Source: Marinobacter sp. es.042 (GTDB lineage Bacteria; Pseudomonadota; Gammaproteobacteria; Pseudomonadales; Oleiphilaceae). Taken from it: a stretch of 64,000 nucleotides of DNA. The DNA lies in contig NZ_LT897781.1 of the NCBI RefSeq assembly GCF_900188315.1, forward strand, positions 1,550,001 to 1,614,000, in the 5' to 3' direction. The notes beneath the pieces were generated by a model. The model did no database searches. It was given only the letters and a program-made list of their open reading frames with translations, and was not told the DNA's origin. Shown in pieces: positions 60,132 to 64,000 of this stretch. The first letter of the stretch is position 1. Each line of letters begins with the position of its first letter. The position numbers were made by a program, and so were the translations under genes.

Positions 60132-61220
60132 CTACCAGACGAGCGTCTTGGGCTCCTGTGAGTGTTCGCAGAACAGATGCCCCACATCCGGCACGGCGAA
60201 GCAGCGGTCACCCCGCTGGGGCTGACGGGCGTTGAACTCGGTATGGCTGATGCCAACTTCCCAGAGCTCCTCGCACTCCCAGCCATCGGGCTTGAGTTCG
60301 ATGCGAACTTCCGCACCGATCAGGTTGATAGCCTCGATCCGGAAAGGCAGATGGGCCTCGTCACTGGCAGACTGGGTGAGGCGCACTTCGTGGGGCCTCA
60401 GGTAGAGCTGCGCGTCATCGTTTTCGCAGCCTTCGGGCAGTCGAATCCAGGCGTCACCCTGGCGCATGACACCATCGCGGATCTTGCCAGACAGCACATT
60501 CACCTGCCCCAGAAACTCGAATACAAACCGGCTGTCCGGGCGGCCATAGAGCTCCAGGGGCGTATCAACCTGCTCAATCCGACCATTGCTCATCACAACC
60601 ACCTGGTCGGAGAGCTCCAGGGCCTCCTCCTGATCATGGGTCACGAACACACTGGTGAAATGCAGCTCGTCGTGGAGGCTGCGCAGCCAGCGGCGAAGGT
60701 CTTTTCGCACCTTGGCATCAAGCGCCCCGAAGGGTTCATCCAGCAGAAGAATCTCCGGGCGCATGGCCATGGCCCGCGCCAGGGCGATGCGTTGCTTTTG
60801 CCCACCTGAAAGCTGCGCGGGGTACCGGTCGGCCAGGTGTTCCAGCTGCACCATTTCCAACAGGTCTTTTACCCGCTTGCGGATCTCGGGCTTGCCGGGG
60901 CGCTCCTTGCGCGGAAGCACATCGAGGCCAAAGGCCACGTTCTCGGCCACTGTCATGTGGCGAAACAACGCATAGTGCTGGAACACAAACCCCACACGTC
61001 GGTCCCGCACATGCAGATCGGTCACATCCTTGCCGCTGAACCGGATTCTGCCCTCTTCGGGAGTTTCCAGGCCGGCAATGATCCGCAGCAGCGTGGTCTT
61101 GCCCGAACCGGAAGGACCCAGCAACGCCGTGAGCTGGCCATCCGGAATGATCAGATTAATGTCATGCAGGGCCTGGAACTTGTCGAAAAACTTGTTGATA
61201 CCCTGTATCTCGATGCTCAT
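60132..61220 (-). CDS. cysA: sulfate/thiosulfate ABC transporter ATPase
   Basis: A 362-residue cytoplasmic ATPase of the sulfate importer. Walker A is GPSGSGKTT near residue 35, the signature LSGGQKQRIALARA near residue 133 and Walker B ILLLDEPFGALD near residue 154, with VFVTHDQEEALEL containing the switch His. The C-terminal TOBE domain (about 240-350) contains VNVLSGKIRDGV and LYLRPHEVRL. It is the fourth gene of sbp-cysT-cysW-cysA, 9 nt after cysW. Uptake should be regulated by CysB with sulfur supply; that control would act upstream of sbp outside the window. Confidence 0.96.
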   Translation of the reverse strand: MSIEIQGINKFFDKFQALHDINLIIPDGQLTALLGPSGSGKTTLLRIIAGLETPEEGRIRFSGKDVTDLHVRDRRVGFVFQHYALFRHMTVAENVAFGLDVLPRKERPGKPEIRKRVKDLLEMVQLEHLADRYPAQLSGGQKQRIALARAMAMRPEILLLDEPFGALDAKVRKDLRRWLRSLHDELHFTSVFVTHDQEEALELSDQVVVMSNGRIEQVDTPLELYGRPDSRFVFEFLGQVNVLSGKIRDGVMRQGDAWIRLPEGCENDDAQLYLRPHEVRLTQSASDEAHLPFRIEAINLIGAEVRIELKPDGWECEELWEVGISHTEFNARQPQRGDRCFAVPDVGHLFCEHSQEPKTLVW

Positions 61221-61229
61221 TGGAAACCC

Positions 61230-62060
61230 TTAGTTACGACTCTGACGCCATTCAATGATGGCCTTCACGACAAGAGTGATCAGCGCAATACCGGCTAGCA
61301 GCGACGAAGCTGCAAACGCGCCTACGGTGTTGTAATCCTGGTAAAGCAGCTCCACCTGCAGTGGAAGAGTATTGGTCTCGCCCCGGATATTGCCCGAAAC
61401 CACAGAAACGGCGCCGAACTCGCCCACGGCCCGGGCGTTGGTGAGGATCACGCCGTACAGCAACGCCCACCGAATGTTCGGCAGAGTCACCCGGCGGAAC
61501 AGCTGCCAGCCGGAGGCGCCCAGCACCACACCGGCCTCTTCCTCTTCCCTGCCCTGTTGCTGCATCAGCGGAATCAGTTCTCTGGCCACGAACGGGCAGG
61601 TCACGAACACGGTCACCATCACGATGCCGGGCCAGGAAAACATCAGTTGAATGTCGTATTCACCAAGCCACTGGCCCACCCAGCCATTGCTCCCGTAAAG
61701 CAGGAGGAAAAGCAGACCGGCAACTACCGGAGAGACGGCAAACGGGATATCAATGAGGGTGGTCAGCAGCTTGCGCCCGGGGAACCGGAAGCGGGTCACC
61801 AGCCAGGCCAGGAACACGCCGAACACCATGTTCAACGGTACCGTGAGCAGCGCAACCACGAGCGTCAGGCCAATGGCATGAAGCGTGTATTCGTTGAGAA
61901 TATTGCTGACGTAACCGGCCCAACCCTCGGCAAACGCTTGCACAAAAATCAGCACCAGGGGCATGAACAGCAGAAGCAACGTCAGGCCGACGGCGATTCC
62001 GATCAGAGTGCGACGAACCAGCGGGCTGTCGCCAACGCGGCGATGTTTACGCGCAGCCAT
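61230..62060 (-). CDS. cysW: sulfate ABC transporter permease CysW
   Basis: A 276-residue inner-membrane permease with six helices. The EAA loop VLGASGWQLFRRVTLPNIRWALLYG near residue 180 contacts CysA, and TLIDIPFAVSPVVAGLLFLLLYG is the family's conserved helix. NARAVGEFGAVSVVSGNIRGETNTLPL towards the end identifies the CysW/CysT group. It pairs with CysT to form the channel. It is separated from cysT by 3 nt and from cysA by 9 nt, so it is part of one operon. Confidence 0.95.
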   Translation of the reverse strand: MAARKHRRVGDSPLVRRTLIGIAVGLTLLLLFMPLVLIFVQAFAEGWAGYVSNILNEYTLHAIGLTLVVALLTVPLNMVFGVFLAWLVTRFRFPGRKLLTTLIDIPFAVSPVVAGLLFLLLYGSNGWVGQWLGEYDIQLMFSWPGIVMVTVFVTCPFVARELIPLMQQQGREEEEAGVVLGASGWQLFRRVTLPNIRWALLYGVILTNARAVGEFGAVSVVSGNIRGETNTLPLQVELLYQDYNTVGAFAASSLLAGIALITLVVKAIIEWRQSRN

Positions 62061-62063
62061 ATC

Positions 62064-62936
62064 CTAACCTCCGTGCAGGCGCTTGAGATAGCGCCCCTGC
62101 CAGACGTTGATCGCCAGGAGCAGCAACAGCGATACCGTCATCACCACTGCGGCAATGGCACTGGCCGCCGGAAAATCGTATTCCTCCAGACGAACAAAGA
62201 TCATCAGACTGATCACTTCACTGATGTAGGGTGAGTTGCCGGCAATAAAGATAACCGCGCCGTATTCCCCAAGGCTGCGGGCAAACGAAAGCGCACCACC
62301 GGTCACCACAGCCGGCCAGAGTGTCGGGAACAGGATTTTCCGAAAGACCGTCATGTCCGAAGCACCCAGGCTCATGGCCGCTTCTTCATCCTCCGGCGCC
62401 ATTTCCTCCAGTACCGGCTGAACCGTGCGCACCACAAACGGCACACTGGTGAAGGCCATCGCCACCACAATACCCAGCGGTGTGAATGCCACTTCAATAC
62501 CCAGATCGGCGAGATACTGTCCATACCAGCCGTTCTCGGCAAACAGGGTTGCCAGTGTGATGCCGGCCACGGCGGTTGGCAGCGCAAACGGCAGATCCAT
62601 GATCGCATCCAGCAGCCGCTTGCCGGGAAACTCGTAACGCACCAGCACCCAGGCCATCAGAAGGCCAAACACGCAATTGAACAGGGAAGCAGCCAGGGCC
62701 GCCAGCGCGGTGACTTTATAGGACGCAACCACCCGCGGATCGGTGATCACAAACCAGAACTGCTCCCACCCCATGCCGGCGGCACGAATGAACAGGCCGC
62801 TGATGGGCAGAAGCAGCACCAGGCTGATAAAGAAAAGCGAAATGCCGAGGCTCAGTCCGAACCCCGGCAAAACGCGTTTGGTGGCGGGAGCGCTCAGCCG
62901 CTTTGACGGGCGCTCCGAAACGTCAGTGGTGGCCAT
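62064..62936 (-). CDS. cysT: sulfate ABC transporter permease CysT
   Basis: A 290-residue inner-membrane permease (also called CysU). ILFPTLWPAVVTGGALSFARSLGEYGAVIFIAGN contains the EAA loop and SLGEYGAV segment of the group. DAIMDLPFALPTAVAGITLATLFAENGWYG and VFGLLMAWVLVRYEFPGKRLLD are characteristic of CysT. It is the second gene of the operon, starting 18 nt after the sbp stop codon. Its N-terminus (about 20 residues before the first helix) is slightly longer than usual. Confidence 0.95.
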   Translation of the reverse strand: MATTDVSERPSKRLSAPATKRVLPGFGLSLGISLFFISLVLLLPISGLFIRAAGMGWEQFWFVITDPRVVASYKVTALAALAASLFNCVFGLLMAWVLVRYEFPGKRLLDAIMDLPFALPTAVAGITLATLFAENGWYGQYLADLGIEVAFTPLGIVVAMAFTSVPFVVRTVQPVLEEMAPEDEEAAMSLGASDMTVFRKILFPTLWPAVVTGGALSFARSLGEYGAVIFIAGNSPYISEVISLMIFVRLEEYDFPAASAIAAVVMTVSLLLLLAINVWQGRYLKRLHGG

Positions 62937-62954
62937 GAATCAGCTGCGCATCCG

Positions 62955-63989
62955 TTAGCGGCGACGCTGCAACTGGTCCAGTTTGCCGCCACTGGCAAAG
63001 TGGGTCTCCATGGCATTTTCCCAGCTGCCGGCGATGTCCTGAATCGGCATCAGCTTCAGTTCCGGGAACTTGTCAGCCACTTCCGCTTTCACGGTTTCGT
63101 TGTGCACCCGGTAGTTGAAGCCGGCCAGCATGCGCTGGGCTTCTTCGGAGTATAGATGCGTCAAGTAGGCCTGGGCCAGTTCTTCGGTGCCCTTCTTCTC
63201 GATGTTCTTGTCGATCCAGGTCACCGGGAACTCGGCCAGGAAGCTCACTTTCGGAACCACAACCTGGAAGTTCTTGTCCGGGTTCAGGACCGGGATGTTG
63301 TTCACTTCGGATTCGAAGGTCAGCAGCACATCACCCAGGCCCCGTTCCACGAACGTGGTGGTGGCGCCACGACCGCCGGAGTCGAATACCTTCACCTGGC
63401 CCAGCAGGTCGCTGAGGAAGGCATCGATCTTCTCCTGGTCGTCACCGAACTTGTCCTGGGCAAAACCCAGCGCCGCCAGGTAGGTGTAGCGGCCGTTACC
63501 GGAGGTTTTCGGATTCGGCATGATCAGTTCGACATCTTCGCGGATCAGATCATCCCAGTTCTGGATATTCTTGGGGTTACCCTCGCGCACCAGGAACGCC
63601 ATGGTGGAATAGTACGGCGAGCTGTTGTTTGGCAGGCGTGATGCCCAGTCCTCAGGAATCAGATTGCCGCGCTCGGCCAGAATGTTTACGTCGGTGACCT
63701 GGTTGTAGGTAACCACATCCGCACCCAACCCCTGCAGGATGGCGCGCGCCTGCTTGGAAGAGCCAGCGTGTGACTGCTGGATATCGACGGTTTCGCCAGT
63801 TTTTTCTTTCCAGTAGTCCTGGAACAGAACGTTGTATTCGGCAAACAGCTCGCGGGCAATATCGTAGGAGGAGTTCAAAATCTCCCGCTCCTGAGCGGAA
63901 GCTGGGCCAGTCAGCGAGAACGCCAGCGCCAGCGCACTGAACCACAGGCCCTTACGGGCTTTGGAACCAGAAAAAATCGAATTCGGCAT
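62955..63989 (-). CDS. sbp: sulfate-binding periplasmic protein
   Basis: A 344-residue exported protein, first in the sulfate operon. The signal peptide runs through [20 protein letters not shown]. The mature part follows the sulfate-binding pattern: [16 protein letters not shown] at the start, [31 protein letters not shown] near residue 80, [23 protein letters not shown] [13 protein letters not shown] near 160 and [26 protein letters not shown] near 210. The Ser and Gly residues of these loops bind the sulfate. It is Sbp or CysP by sequence; the two cannot be told apart with certainty. Its promoter lies beyond the window end (64000). Confidence 0.93.
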   Translation of the reverse strand: MPNSIFSGSKARKGLWFSALALAFSLTGPASAQEREILNSSYDIARELFAEYNVLFQDYWKEKTGETVDIQQSHAGSSKQARAILQGLGADVVTYNQVTDVNILAERGNLIPEDWASRLPNNSSPYYSTMAFLVREGNPKNIQNWDDLIREDVELIMPNPKTSGNGRYTYLAALGFAQDKFGDDQEKIDAFLSDLLGQVKVFDSGGRGATTTFVERGLGDVLLTFESEVNNIPVLNPDKNFQVVVPKVSFLAEFPVTWIDKNIEKKGTEELAQAYLTHLYSEEAQRMLAGFNYRVHNETVKAEVADKFPELKLMPIQDIAGSWENAMETHFASGGKLDQLQRRR

Positions 63990-64000
63990 AGTAGGCAGAG

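Overview
The window looks like a piece of chromosome from a marine gammaproteobacterium close to Marinobacter. The evidence is the gammaproteobacterial gene order (gyrA-serC-pheA-hisC-tyrA/aroA-cmk-rpsA-ihfB-lapA-lapB-pyrF), the TyrA-AroA fusion typical of the Pseudomonas/Oceanospirillales side of the class, a GC-rich coding sequence with strong Shine-Dalgarno sites, and proteins of the types those genera carry. I ran no database search, so the genus is an inference. I see no integrase, transposase, prophage or CRISPR array; most of the window is core chromosome with small accessory blocks.

Layout. 1-9 kb: a partial metallo-beta-lactamase-fold protein, dusC, katG with an OxyR-like site, htpG with a DUF2835 gene, two hotdog thioesterases and a DUF599 membrane protein. 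8.7-17.7 kb: a lipoprotein M48 protease with TPRs, an unrecognised 184-residue protein coupled to an iron-type alcohol dehydrogenase behind an operator-like palindrome, an orphan periplasmic binding protein, the ybbP/ybbA ABC pair divergent from tesA, and a YheT-type hydrolase. 17.8-33 kb: two identical tRNA-Asn(GTT) genes, aminopeptidase apeB, a beta-barrel protein, rlmL, rmf, pyrD, a CDF cation transporter, a divergent RimK-like ligase / GNAT-C39 peptidase pair, uvrB and an aminotransferase. 33-47.5 kb: a housekeeping block on the minus strand covering pyrimidine, LPS control, IHF, S1, aromatic amino acids, serine, gyrase and formate/folate. 47.6-55.6 kb: ggt, a YkoF-like protein, a second FtsH, a ZIP transporter, a tandem Usp protein and a Lon-like protease, apparently a protein quality-control and stress block. 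55.6-60 kb: a tightly coupled export operon (MFS, HlyD-type lipoprotein, ABC ATPase, ABC-2 permease). 60-64 kb: the sulfate uptake operon sbp-cysT-cysW-cysA.

The most unusual element is a family of three intergenic repeats (6647-6753, 32641-32748, 32864-32971). Each has a conserved core of about 54 nt folding into two hairpins whose loops all carry A-N-GGA. A 26-27 bp stem encloses each core; its arms differ almost completely in sequence between copies yet stay complementary. This is strong evidence for selection on structure. The A-N-GGA loops resemble CsrA/RsmA binding sites, which is a hypothesis only. Other points to follow are the RimK-like/GNAT-C39 pair, a DnaA-box cluster beside an AT-rich tract at 24.6-24.8 kb, a palindrome sitting between the -35 and -10 of the alcohol dehydrogenase operon, and three stem-loops in front of rmf.
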